From Mesostigma viride (lineage: Eukaryota; Streptophyta; Mesostigmatophyceae; Mesostigmatales; Mesostigmataceae), in contig RPFO01001614.1 in assembly GCA_009746045.1 (NCBI GenBank), positions 1 through 37,500 on the forward strand: a stretch of 37,500 nucleotides of DNA, read 5' to 3'. The translations under genes and the position numbers were made by a program. The notes below the pieces were generated by a model. The model did not search any database and was not told where the DNA came from. It saw only the letters and a program-made list of their open reading frames with translations. Below, piece by piece: positions 11,935 through 20,403 of the stretch (the first letter of the stretch is position 1; every line of letters begins with the position of its first letter).

Positions 11935-12840
11935 ATGGAAGGGGATATCTCACTGCCGTGGGAAATTTGGACCGAAGTCGCAGCTTTTATGGAGGCGCCC
12001 GACGTAGCCCGCTTTGAAGCAGTTTGTAGAGGGGCTAGGGAAGCGGTGTCGGGGAGGTATGAACCCCAATTCAGCTTTAAGTTAATTTCTGGGTTCGTGG
12101 ACGCATTCGGGGATGGTCCTCGTACATTGATAACTGAGTCTCTTTTCCGAGAATTGTATGGCGGGCAAGTAAAGTGTGCAAGCGCTGATATCACCCCCTA
12201 CACACTCGTCACAAGGGGAATGTATTTTAAGGTATATTGTGAAGAAGTTGAGGAGGTGTTAGGACGCCAGCCAGCACCAGAGGGACATGCACGAGCAAGG
12301 ACGATGGGAGGGTTGTTCAGGTCCGAGCGTGCTGAGAGGAGACGTGTGTTGGAGAGGAATTGGAGGGGGTGGACAGCTCGCTTACGCCAATTGGGAAAGG
12401 AAATGGATGACTTGTACGATAATTATGAACTATGGGGGTTAAGGAGCATTTTCTGGTTCTGCGATACTCCTTATGACCCGGATGAGGACATTTTTTTTCC
12501 TCCGGGGAGGAGAGCGCGTAGGGAGGCAGAATGGGTGAAGCTTTTGGAGGGGCTGCCTCTGGAGGGGGGAGGAATGGCATGTGCAGTTCTGATCATGGGA
12601 TTTGATGAGAACGCAGACATGAAGGCCTTATTAGAGAGGAGGTGTAGGGAGGAGGATATGGCAAGCGTTTTGGTGGAGTTAGCTATGCAGGTCCTCAGCG
12701 GAACAATCTTCACACCGGATTATCTCAAGTTTTTTGGGGGGAAGAAGGCACGCTTGCTGTATTTGGCCGAGAGTAGTATGTACAAGTGGAAAGGGGACAT
12801 GATGTTGTGTTTGGATGAGGATTCTGAAGAGGTTGAATGA
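11935..12840 (+). CDS. F-box-like protein (301 aa)
   Basis: The frame is open from 11818, but the likely start is the ATG at 11935, which gives MEGDISLPWEIWTEVAAF; a second in-frame ATG lies at 11893. Residues about 5-40 fit an F-box: LP-x-EIW at the start, then an aliphatic helix, then FEAVCRGAREAV. The F-box is known to bind SKP1 and bring substrates to SCF ubiquitin ligases. The remaining ~260 residues are charged and contain Trp/Arg-rich helices, with no LRR, Kelch or WD repeats visible, so the substrate is unknown. The frame is intact through several G6 runs. AATAAA follows at about 12860. The F-box call rests on the pattern alone. Confidence 0.65.
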   Translation: MEGDISLPWEIWTEVAAFMEAPDVARFEAVCRGAREAVSGRYEPQFSFKLISGFVDAFGDGPRTLITESLFRELYGGQVKCASADITPYTLVTRGMYFKVYCEEVEEVLGRQPAPEGHARARTMGGLFRSERAERRRVLERNWRGWTARLRQLGKEMDDLYDNYELWGLRSIFWFCDTPYDPDEDIFFPPGRRARREAEWVKLLEGLPLEGGGMACAVLIMGFDENADMKALLERRCREEDMASVLVELAMQVLSGTIFTPDYLKFFGGKKARLLYLAESSMYKWKGDMMLCLDEDSEEVE

Positions 12841-13724
12841 TGAAACATAAATTTCATTAATAAATTTTGAATTCTAATATTGAATGAAATTCGCCAATTT
12901 TTGCTGATGGGTAAGGCTGATGGCTAAAGCTGGATTTGATGATTTAATTATCTCTAATTCTGTCAACTGTCACATTTATATAAATTTGACATGAATTCGG
13001 CATTTTTTGGATTCCAACGGCCGTTGGACCTCAAAAAACATTTCTAGTGTGGTTAAAAAGTTGTGGGTATTTTGTTAAATGGAGTGACCAATGGTTGTGA
13101 TTTATTTGATGCCAACGGCCGTTGGACCTTGACAAACATTGCTAGTGTAGCGCAACAGTGGTGGATAATTTGTTTAATGGAGGGGCCGTCGCATCTGCTT
13201 GTTATTTTTTTAGGCTGAACAGTCACTGAAAATGTCGACATTATTGCTCCACACCACGTAGGCCAGCCATCATGTTCCGCACACAAATCTGGCTCGACTC
13301 CGATCCCTGGCAGTGCTCTTCGCTTCGAACAGGTCCGGAACGAGTTTCTTGTGGGGTTGGAGCAATAAATAGTATTTTACCGGGAAGAGGCGTAATGCCA
13401 ACGGGCGTTGGACCTGAACAATTGTGTGGTTAAATCAAGTGACAGAATATGAATGTGATTTATTTTACATTTAAAAACATATGTTATTTGGGAGGACAAG
13501 AAAGTTGGTTTTTGAGGTGTGTGTATCTTACGGTCGTTGATGGAGGAAACCTCTAACAATCCTGATGCTCTCGTGATCGTGTTTTGTTTATGTGATATCT
13601 GTCAAGGCATCAAGAAGGAGAGGAGTCGCCCGTTGCTGAGAAGCTGAGGACAACTGTACTGGAAAGGTATGTGGACAAGGACAACTGTGGGTGTGGGGGG
13701 AATAGCTTGGTGGACACCATTTCT
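12841..13724. promoter_or_regulatory. Intergenic region with three palindromes
   Basis: Palindromes lie at 13014-13027 and 13112-13125 (perfect) and 13398-13411 (one mismatch, GGGCG). The first two sit in two copies of a ~98 bp direct repeat. TATATAAAT lies at about 12978. No coding sequence is supported; the minus-strand open frames read through palindrome copies. Confidence 0.6.
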
Positions 13725-15090
13725 GACTGGTCCGTAAGGCCTCTACCCGAAGGGGGTTGTGAGCCAACGGCCGTTGGAATTGGAAAAACATTATCATGTG
13801 CTTTTTATTCGTTTGATAGGGTGGCAAGCAGCCAGGATGTGTCTTTCATGCAGCTTAGTGGTGGCTATTTACCATTTTTCTCCTAGAAAGGCCTCCAAAA
13901 AAACTAGCTGAGCATAAAGATGGGCTTGACTGGTTCGTAAGGCATCCACCCTTCCCAGGGGGGTTGTGAGCCAACGGCCGTTGGAATTGGAAAAACATTA
14001 TCATGTGCATTTCATTCGTTTGATGGGTGGCAAGCAGCCAGGATGTGTCTTTCATGCAGCTTAGTGGTGGCTATTACCATTTTTCCTAGAAAGGCCTCCA
14101 AAAAAACTAGCTGAGCATAAAGATGGGTTGACTGGTTCGTAAGGCATCCACCCTTCCCAGAGGGGGGTTGTGAGCCAACGGCCGTTGGACTTGAAAAACA
14201 TTATCATGTGCATTTCATTCGTTTGATTGGGTGGCAATCAGCAGGATGTATCTTTCATTCAGCTTAGTGGTGGCTATTACCATTTTTCTTCCAAGAAAGG
14301 CCTCCAAAAATCTAGCTGAGCATAAAGATGGGCTTGACTGGTTCGTAAGGCATCCACCCTTCCCAGGGGGGTTGTGAGCCAACGGCCGTTGGACTTGAAA
14401 AACATTATCATGTGCATTTCATTCCTTTGAGTGGGTTGGCAATCAGCCAGGATGTATCTTTCATTCAGCTTAGTGGTGGCTATTACCATTTTTCTTCCAA
14501 GAAAGGCCTCCAAAAATCTAGCTGAGCATAAAGATGGGCTTGACTGGTTCGTAAGGCATCCACCCTTCCCAGTGGGGGGTTGTGAGCCAACGGCCGTTGG
14601 ACTTGAAAAACATTATCATGTGCATTTCATTCCTTTGAGTGGGTTGGCAATCAGCCAGGATGTATCTTTCATTCAGCTTTGTTGTGGCTATTACCATTTT
14701 TCTTCCAAGAAAGGCCTCCAAAAATCTAGCTGAGCATAAAGATGGGCTTGACTGGTTCGTAAGGCATCCACCCTTCCCAGTGGGGGGTTGTGAGCCAACG
14801 GCCGTTGGAATTGGAAAAACATTATCATGTGCATTTCATTCTTTTCATTTGGTGGCAGTAAGGCAGGATGTGTCTTTTATGCAGCTTAGTGGTGGCTATT
14901 TACCATTTTTCTTCCAAGAAAGGCCTCTGAAAAATCTACCTGAGCATAAAGATGGGCTTGACTGGTTCGTAAGGCATCCACCCTTCCCATAGGGGGGTTG
15001 TGAGCCAACGGCCGTTAGACTTGAAAAACATTACCATGTGCATTTCATTCGTTTAATTGGGTGGCAATAAGGCAGGATGTGTCTTTGATG
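13725..15090. repeat. ~206 bp tandem repeat, seven units, each with one palindrome
   Basis: Palindrome copies preceded by GTGAG start at about 13764, 13971, 14175, 14379, 14587, 14796 and 15005, with spacings of 204-209 bp. Each unit also has ACATTATCATGTGCATTT, a GCCAGGATGT block, CTTAGTGGTGGCTATT, AAAGGCCTCC and CATCCACCCTTCCCA. The first unit is partial and the last has a palindrome mismatch (GTTAGA). Open frames on both strands are reading products of the units. Confidence 0.92.
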
Positions 15091-15099
15091 CATGTTGAT

Positions 15100-15376
15100 T
15101 TTGGGTGTGATTTTCTTGCGCCAAAGGCCGTTGGAACCTGCAAATTAGGGTTTCATTTTCTTTGCACCTGGAAGTAGGGTGAGGTTTGCCATGTGGCATT
15201 ATGGATGTAATCAATAAATGCATAATAAATCATTTTTCGTTCGCCAACGGCCGTTGGGATGGAGAAATGGGTGTCATTTTCGTGCGCGTAATAAATCTTA
15301 CATTCTTGTTAGTTTTTTCAAGCCAACGGCCGTTCACGGTCAGAAATGTATATCAAACGGTGTCGGTGGGTTGCAG
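15100..15376 (+). promoter_or_regulatory. Upstream module 1 (three palindromes, poly(A)-like and leader elements)
   Basis: First of three related ~280-300 bp modules (others at 17253 and 18152). In order: TTGGGTGTGATTTTCTT, a degenerate palindrome (15121), a GCCATGTGGCATTATGG block, CAATAAATGCATAATAAA, a perfect palindrome (15244), CGTAATAAATCTTA, a third palindrome (15323) and a leader ending GGGTTGCAG directly before the ATG. The AATAAA motifs may end the transcript of a previous gene and the later part may act as promoter and 5' leader. In this copy the G-box seen in the other modules is mutated (CATGTG instead of CACGTG). Confidence 0.65.
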
Positions 15377-16015
15377 ATGACGTTCTACAGGACGAAGGGG
15401 GGCGAGTGGATCAATATCACCAAATGGCAACAAGAGCGTGACGACTTGGAAGACAGGCTTGAGGGTGTGGTCAGGAGCGCACTCAGGCTTGTGCCGGACA
15501 TTAAGCTGTCGTTCAAGCCCAAGGAGGGTGGAGAGGGTCTTCTGACACGTATGCGACCAGACGCGACGGACGCGGTTCTTGTTTTCAATATGGAGGGAGG
15601 GGGGATCCCAAGGCCGACCGTAGAGCCATTTGAGGAGGTGCTTGTGAGATGTGGTGCTATAAGGCGAAAGGATTATTCGAAAGCCCGCAATTGGCATGAG
15701 ACCGTTGATGCTGATGGTAATGTCATTCGAAAACCGATAATGGGTTATGATCTGGGAGAAGGGTGTGAGGGTTTGGGGAATGAGGGACGGTTCAAGTGGG
15801 TCATCTTGAAAGACGGCAAGTACTTCAAGCTTGACAATGAGGACCGGCTGTTCCTGTCTTCTGGAAGTTGCAGAATCCGGTTGAGCGAATACGTGCACGA
15901 GTGGGGAACCAGCGGTGTTGACGAGTTTGAGAAGGCGGTTTCTGATGTGCTGTCCGCCTTCGGGCAGAAGTACAAGTTCGAGTGCGTCAATGATGCGAAT
16001 CGATATTGTGACTGA
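15377..16015 (+). CDS. MTFYR-family protein, paralogue 1 (212 aa), function unknown
   Basis: Starts at the ATG immediately after GCAG, as in its paralogue at 17530. The two share the start MTFYRT-x-GGEWIN, a DLEDRL helix, LVFN-x-EG, PTVEPFEEVLVRCGAIR, WVILKDGKYFK, LSEYVHEWG-type and YKFECV-x-DANR blocks and the last residues CD. This copy has an 8-residue insertion (ITKWQQER) after WIN. There is no signal peptide, membrane segment or recognised catalytic motif. The alternating charged and aromatic blocks suggest a compact soluble domain. The frame is intact through two G6 runs. Conservation of blocks between the copies argues for coding function, but no family was recognised. Confidence 0.75.
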   Translation: MTFYRTKGGEWINITKWQQERDDLEDRLEGVVRSALRLVPDIKLSFKPKEGGEGLLTRMRPDATDAVLVFNMEGGGIPRPTVEPFEEVLVRCGAIRRKDYSKARNWHETVDADGNVIRKPIMGYDLGEGCEGLGNEGRFKWVILKDGKYFKLDNEDRLFLSSGSCRIRLSEYVHEWGTSGVDEFEKAVSDVLSAFGQKYKFECVNDANRYCD

Positions 16016-16354
16016 CAAGTTTATCGATTGAAATGATCAATATCGGCTGCGAGTTTTTGTTGTAATAAATAAATGAATAAAAAATCTTACATTTTTTTTA
16101 GTTTTTTCAAGCCAACGACCGTTGAAGGTGAGAAAGGTATATCCGTCCAACGGTGTTTGTGGTTCGCAGATGACATTGGAAAGAGTGGTATATGAGGCCA
16201 TCATCAATAGTTTGGGATTACTAGTTTTTGGAAGCCAACGGCCGTTGGGATGGAGAAATGTCAAAAGGGGGGGTTGAGTAAAATATAAGGACATGCGTAC
16301 GTCTTATAAGGACAACCTACGTATTACGCACGTGCCAATTGGCGCAGGGCAGGG
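16016..16354 (+). pseudogene. Relic of an MTFYR-type leader and start, then promoter region of MYND gene 2
   Basis: 16100-16185 matches the distal part of the upstream modules: TTTTTTCAAGCC, a degenerate palindrome (16112), GGTGAGAAA, and TTCGCAG followed by ATGACATT, similar to the MTFYR start ATGACGTT. The reading frame then departs from the family and no gene body follows. A second palindrome at 16234 continues with GGGATGGAGAAATG as in module 1. TATA-like AAAATATAAGG (about 16277) and TCTTATAAGG (about 16308) precede the next start. Confidence 0.6.
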
Positions 16355-17145
16355 ATGGCGGAGACGGGCGAGCTGGAATCTTCGACCCGCGCTGCGATTG
16401 CCTGCGTGGCAGCAAACGTACTTAACCGGGCTCGCGAGATCCACGGATGGGTACGGCAGCACGAGAAGCGCCTGGGTCGCCAGTTTGCGGTTTTGGTCGT
16501 GTATGACTCGTTCGCCTCAGTAGGACGACAGATTAATCTCCAGTTGCTGGACATGTACTTCGCCTTGGCTGGCGGATTCTACAAGCCCACGCCGGCGGAT
16601 CGGGTTCCACTCAATCGAGACGTCGAGTTTCGACTTTTGGTGTCGTATGTCGGAAAGGTTGGGTGGGACCAGTGGGAGAAAGACCAGTGGGGGAAATTTC
16701 CAGACGCGAGTGAGGCGCAGCCGAGATTGACCGTATCGGCGAGAGTAGAGGGGGGGGGTTTGAAGGTTTCCATTTTACATTCGGGAATTCCGAGTCCGTG
16801 AAATTGACGTTTTCACGGATGATCGTTCTCCCGGGGGTGGGAGGGCCGATGCTGGGCTCGCTTCCAAAGTGTTGCTCGAATCAGGCGTGCTCTGTGATGG
16901 AGGGTGTCCACCGCAAGTGCGGGGGTTGTCGAGACGTCCGGTATTGTGCTGCCGAATGCCAGCGTGCGGACTGGGAGGAACACAAGAAGTGGTGTAACAA
17001 GTATCGTGAGGCGAGAAAGTCTCTCAGCACTATGCACGGCGACGTTACAGACAGCTGGTCTGGTGTCAATTTGGCCGGACTTGTAATTCGGATGGGGGGT
17101 GAAGTGCATTTCAAGTTCAAAGGTGAAATGTTCAAGGTTTTTTGA
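16355..17145 (+). CDS. MYND zinc-finger protein, paralogue 2, frame broken at a G9 run
   Basis: Starts MAETGEL at 16355. The N-terminal domain shares GRQFAVLVVYDSF, LQLLDMYF and EFRLLVSY blocks with paralogue 1. In the first frame translation would stop at 16801, shortly after the G9 run 16750-16758. Adding one G gives an open frame through FHFTFGNSESVKLTF and GGPM into a MYND finger (about 16873-16995) with the same C-x4-C-x9-C-x2-C-x5-C-x3-C-x7-H-x3-C spacing as paralogue 1, ending at 17145. The frame step is in the same direction as in paralogue 1 but at a different site. The gene lies between a 5' and a 3' relic of an MTFYR cassette. MYND modules mediate protein binding; the role here is unknown. 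Confidence 0.7.
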
Positions 17146-17149
17146 GGGG

Positions 17150-17252
17150 ACTAAATCGTACCCCAGGGCGATTTGTGAGGCGATGTCCGCGCTGGGGGAA
17201 CAGTACCCCTGTTCGACTGCGTGAGGGGAATGGATTCTGCGACTGAAGAAAT
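17150..17252 (+). pseudogene. 3' fragment of an MTFYR-family gene
   Basis: 17175-17248 is close to the 3' end of the intact paralogue (about 18070-18147): GTGAGGCGATGTCCGCGCTG, then a diverged middle with small indels, then TGCGACTGAAG. The frame is broken, so this is a relic. It directly follows the stop of MYND gene 2 and directly precedes upstream module 2, exactly where an MTFYR gene would end. Confidence 0.7.
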
Positions 17253-17529
17253 TTTGGGTGTGATTTTCTTGCGCCAACGGCCGTTGGAACTTGCAAATTA
17301 GGGTTTGATTTTCTTTGCAACCGGAAGTAGGGTGTGGTTTGCCACGTGGCACCATGGATGTAATTAATAAATGCATAATAAAACATTTTTCGTGCGCCAA
17401 CGGCCGTTGGAGACTGAAAACTAGTGTGTGATTTGTGCGCGTAATAAATCTTAAAATTCTTGTTGTTTTTTCAAGCCAACGGCCGTTGACGGTGAGAAAT
17501 GTATATCAAACGGTGTCGGTGGGTTGCAG
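17253..17529 (+). promoter_or_regulatory. Upstream module 2, with G-box
   Basis: Same order of elements as module 1: palindromes at 17274, 17397 and 17476, CAATTAGGG-like spacer, a perfect G-box palindrome GCCACGTGGC at 17341-17350, TAATAAATGCATAATAAA, and a leader GGTGAGAAATGTATATC ending TTGCAG before the ATG. G-boxes are known binding sites of plant bZIP and bHLH factors. The span 17492-17529 begins GT and ends AG, so a 38 nt leader intron is possible but unproven. Confidence 0.65.
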
Positions 17530-18147
17530 ATGACGTTCTACAGGACGGAGGGGGGCGAGTGGATCAACTTGGAAGACAGGCTTCTGGGAGTGGTTAAGAG
17601 CGCGCTCAGGCTTCTGCCGGACATTAAGCTGGATTTTAAGCCCAAGGAGGGTGAAAGGTCTCTTTTGAAACCGGATGTCGCGAAGGCCGCGGCTCTTGTT
17701 TTCAATATCGAGGGTCGGGGACTCCCAAACCCGACCGTAGAGCCATTTGAGGAGGTGCTTGTGAGGTGTGGTGCTATAAGGCCCTATGATCCATCAATAC
17801 CCAGCCCAATTTGTTTTCAGTCGATCGATGCTGATGGTAATGAAAGTTGGATACAGATGACGCGGCCATATGAGAGGGGAGAAGGGTTTAAGGGTTTAGG
17901 GGAGGTGGGACGGTTCGAATGGGTCATCTTGAAGGACGGCAAGTACTTCAAGCATCACACTGACCTGATCATCGACCGGCTGTTCGTGTCTGCTGGAGAT
18001 TGCATGTTCTGGTTGAGGGAATACGTGCATGAGTGGGGACCCGACGGTGTTGACGAGTTTGAGAAAGCGGTTCGTGAGGTGATGTCCGCGCTGGGGCAGG
18101 AGTACAAGTTCGAGTGCGTGACTGACGCGAATCGATTATGCGACTGA
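17530..18147 (+). CDS. MTFYR-family protein, paralogue 2 (205 aa), function unknown
   Basis: Starts at ATG after GCAG and shares all main blocks with the protein at 15377 (MTFYRT, LEDRL, PDIKL-x-FKPKEG, PTVEPFEEVLVRCGAIR, WVILKDGKYFK, EYVHEWG, DEFEKAV, YKFECV-x-DANR, final CD). It lacks the 8-residue ITKWQQER insertion and has a longer middle loop (PYDPSIPSP-type). Nucleotide identity is high around the start and end, pointing to recent duplication together with the upstream module. The frame is intact. Function unknown; no targeting signal seen. Confidence 0.75.
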   Translation: MTFYRTEGGEWINLEDRLLGVVKSALRLLPDIKLDFKPKEGERSLLKPDVAKAAALVFNIEGRGLPNPTVEPFEEVLVRCGAIRPYDPSIPSPICFQSIDADGNESWIQMTRPYERGEGFKGLGEVGRFEWVILKDGKYFKHHTDLIIDRLFVSAGDCMFWLREYVHEWGPDGVDEFEKAVREVMSALGQEYKFECVTDANRLCD

Positions 18148-18151
18148 AGTG

Positions 18152-18448
18152 TTGGGTGTGATTTTCTTTGCGCCAACGGCCGTTGGAACCTGCAAATTAG
18201 GGTTTGATTTTCTTTGCGCCAACGGCCGTTGGCAGCTGGAAAGTTGGGTGTGATTCGCCACGTGGCACTATGGATGTAATCAATAAATGCATAATAAAAA
18301 TTTTTTTCGTGCATTTTTCGTGCGCCAACGGCCGTTGGAGGCTGGAAAATGGTGTGATTTTCGTGCGAGTAATAAATCATTCTTGTTGTTTCAAGCCAAC
18401 GGCCGTTGACGGTGAGAAATGTGTATCAAACGGTGTTGGTGGTCGCAG
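18152..18448 (+). promoter_or_regulatory. Upstream module 3, with G-box
   Basis: Contains four palindromes (18173, 18219, 18325, 18396), one more than modules 1 and 2, a G-box GCCACGTGGC at 18257-18266, CAATAAATGCATAATAAA, and a leader GGTGAGAAATGTGTATC ending GGTCGCAG before the ATG. It precedes a gene of a different family from that downstream of modules 1 and 2, so the module is not tied to one coding family. Confidence 0.65.
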
Positions 18449-19231
18449 ATGGCGGTCAAATGCACGGTTGCGTGGTGCCAGGAAGCGAGAGCAGGAGGGG
18501 ATGACTTGTGCGTGCGTCATGTCAGCGTGCGAACGGGAATGGCAGGGAGGGTGAAGGATTTGTTTGCAAAAAAGGGGGGGTGTATCGCCCGGGATTGCCA
18601 GCTTCCATTCGGGACGGATTGCATGCCTTTTTGTGATGGACACGCCAAGTTGTCAGGGGAGATGCAAGAGGTGATCAAAGGAGGCTTGTTGTTTGTGCAT
18701 GGCGAGTCCAGTGCTGGTGAAGGACCTCTTGTCCTGAGTTTTGAGGTGGACAGTGCTGGAAGTCTGGAAAGAATGGCGGTCAGGTCGCGGGAATGGATGT
18801 TGAATCACCCTGACTTTGACTCGTATGCCTACTGCCAAGGTTTCGGGGACGCCGTTTTTACATGGATGCTGTGCTCGGAGGATGACGTGCATGCGATTGT
18901 TTCGCATGACGACTTGGATATCGCAGGCGCGATGGGCGCAGACCTGTTGTTGTATTTCATGATTGGATGGGGTTGCGGATTTTTGGAAGGTGATTGGTGG
19001 GTCCCGCACCTCGCAAGGCTTACTTTTGCGGTCGGCGAATTGCCTGTACCTGTTGAAGTCTCAAAAACTCGTGTGGAGATGGCTGCCGTTCTGGCATCGG
19101 GGGTTAAGCGCCAAGCCCGATTTGCCATGACCGTTGTTGCTGGTGCTGAGGGGGAGGAAATTGAAAAGGTCGTGGAAAGGGTCGTCCTGGCCTCTGCTTT
19201 GGTGGAGAGAGCAAGGAATGCATGCGACTAG
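18449..19231 (+). CDS. Protein with two N-terminal Cys/His knuckles (260 aa)
   Basis: Starts MAVKC at the ATG after TCGCAG. Knuckle 1 (about residues 5-24) is C-x4-C-x9-C-x2-H; knuckle 2 (about residues 49-69) is C-x4-C followed by a Cys-rich loop and C-x3-C-x2-H. The same C...C...C-x2-H layout occurs in the proteins at 21837 and 22636. Short motifs of this kind are known as probable zinc-binding knuckles, often with GLC-x2-H, in nuclease-associated and algal proteins. The remaining ~190 residues are mixed, with a hydrophobic stretch around MGADLLLYFMIGWGCGF, too short and isolated for a confident membrane call. A G7 run at about 18574-18580 is read without frame change. Function unknown; a nucleic-acid or protein-binding role is inference. 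Confidence 0.7.
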   Translation: MAVKCTVAWCQEARAGGDDLCVRHVSVRTGMAGRVKDLFAKKGGCIARDCQLPFGTDCMPFCDGHAKLSGEMQEVIKGGLLFVHGESSAGEGPLVLSFEVDSAGSLERMAVRSREWMLNHPDFDSYAYCQGFGDAVFTWMLCSEDDVHAIVSHDDLDIAGAMGADLLLYFMIGWGCGFLEGDWWVPHLARLTFAVGELPVPVEVSKTRVEMAAVLASGVKRQARFAMTVVAGAEGEEIEKVVERVVLASALVERARNACD

Positions 19232-19244
19232 GTGTTTTTGGTCG

Positions 19245-19258
19245 CCAACGGCCGTTGG
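19245..19258. promoter_or_regulatory. CCAACGGCCGTTGG palindrome
   Basis: Single perfect copy 13 nt after the stop of the preceding gene and 44 nt before the next ATG. It is followed by ACTTGCAAAATG as at 10020. Confidence 0.7.
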
Positions 19259-19302
19259 ACTTGCAAAATGTCCTGTGAGCTGAGTCCGTTTCTTAACTTG
19301 CC

Positions 19303-19646
19303 ATGGACGTCGGTTGTGCAGGGGCAGGGTGTAGGATGGAGTGCGGAAAAGAAGGAAAGGAAGGGGGGAGACTACAAAGGAAAACCTGATAGAGATTGTG
19401 GAGGCCGAACTGGAAGACCTGCCCGATCTGGTTCTCGAAGAGGACGGGCAATTGCACGCTGAACGTCTTGATGGCGTGGGCATGATGATGTCGGAGGTTG
19501 ATGGGTATGGTGGAATTGCTAAAGGTGTATTGCGTAAATTGAGGCGTGAGGAGGATGTGGGGACTCCGGCTCATGTTTTGGTCAGTTTTATGAACGACAA
19601 TTGGGGTCGAATGCAACCCACTAAAGATGGGGAGGATGTTGACTAG
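19303..19646 (+). CDS. Small acidic protein, frame broken at a G6 run
   Basis: The best start is the ATG at 19303 in GCCATGG context, giving MDVGCAGAGCRMEC. That frame stops soon after the G6 run 19363-19368. A -1 step there joins the frame open to 19646, which reads ENLIEIVEAELEDLPDLVLEEDG and ends GRMQPTKDGEDVD. In that second frame the first ATG of its own is only at about 19478. The acidic ELEDLPDLVLEEDG segment resembles EVDEMPALISDDEGDG of the protein at 10323. A Cys pair near the N-terminus (C-x4-C) is reminiscent of the knuckle proteins but has no C-x2-H partner. AATAAA lies at about 19679. Function unknown. Confidence 0.5.
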
Positions 19647-19738
19647 AATGTGATTTTAGGATGAATGTAAATTTATTTAATAAAGAAGAATCATTTGGAA
19701 AAAATCGCCTGATGGTGTCAAGTTTTGTGCGTCTAAGG

Positions 19739-19828
19739 CCAACGGCCGTTGGGATGTGTGGAATTTAACAGGGCCAACGGCCGTTGACCCTGCTGAATGC
19801 GTGCGTTTGCGGGTGGTGTAAAAAATAT
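19739..19828. promoter_or_regulatory. Two palindromes and leader interrupted by a repeat element
   Basis: Palindromes at 19739-19752 (perfect) and 19774-19787 (last bases changed to GTTGAC, as in the leaders of modules 2 and 3). The second is followed by CCTGCTGAATGCG rather than GGTGAGAAATG and then by the repeat element that starts at 19829. This looks like the leader of the gene now starting at 21837. Confidence 0.5.
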
Positions 19829-20403
19829 TCATACACCCGTTTGCTCACCATAGTCACCAGCATCTTTGTTAAAACAATAAGTAGATGCATACAGACAGGT
19901 AGCGGTTACAGAACCGCTATTAAGAACTCCTTAGGCATGGCTCGCGATTACCCGCGCAGACCAGGCCACCAAAGAGGGTGGGTGGGTGGGACAAGAAAAA
20001 AGACCACAACAATGTCACTACGCCGCCAAAGTAGTCAAACTGCCCTAGCACGGGGCTGACATCAGCAACCGAGCTTAACTTAACACGCCAACCTGAGAAT
20101 GTAGCGACACCTACCGTACCACAAAAACAACAACCAATCAAATACCCTTTCCGAAAGGTTCTAATTATCATTCAACAAACCGGTTCAACAAACCCGGCCC
20201 TGTCAAACTTTAAGCATAAGATTGTTTCGAGATTGTAGCACAATAGGGCCACTGCCCCTACTAACAATTCCAGGTCGCCAGCCATTAGCCAAATCCGGTT
20301 ACATCTGCCAAACCCGCCCGGTTCAGCCGACCATCCAGGCGGCTCCCGTGAGCGGCCTTATTCCCCGCCTCACTTCGAGAAACTCTTTTCAAAGAAATCC
20401 GAT
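19829..20403. repeat. Tandem element copy 1 (575 bp, internally deleted)
   Basis: It has a 5' block of ~125 bp (19829-19953, TCATACACCCG to CGCGATTACCC), a 36 bp unique spacer, and a 3' block of ~414 bp (19990-20403, ACAAGAAAAAAGACC to AAGAAATCCGAT). Both blocks recur in copy 2. The 5' block has a hairpin with an 8 bp stem TAGCGGTT/AACCGCTA and ACAG loop at 19900-19919. No terminal inverted repeat, target-site duplication, transposase or reverse transcriptase is visible. An 83-codon minus-strand open frame across the 3' block is not recognised. Confidence 0.8.

Noticed and set aside
13588-14992. Several 60-117 codon open frames on both strands in the 206 bp repeat
   Set aside because: The same peptide recurs in each unit (for example TAVG and QRPL from the palindrome), showing they are repeat products.
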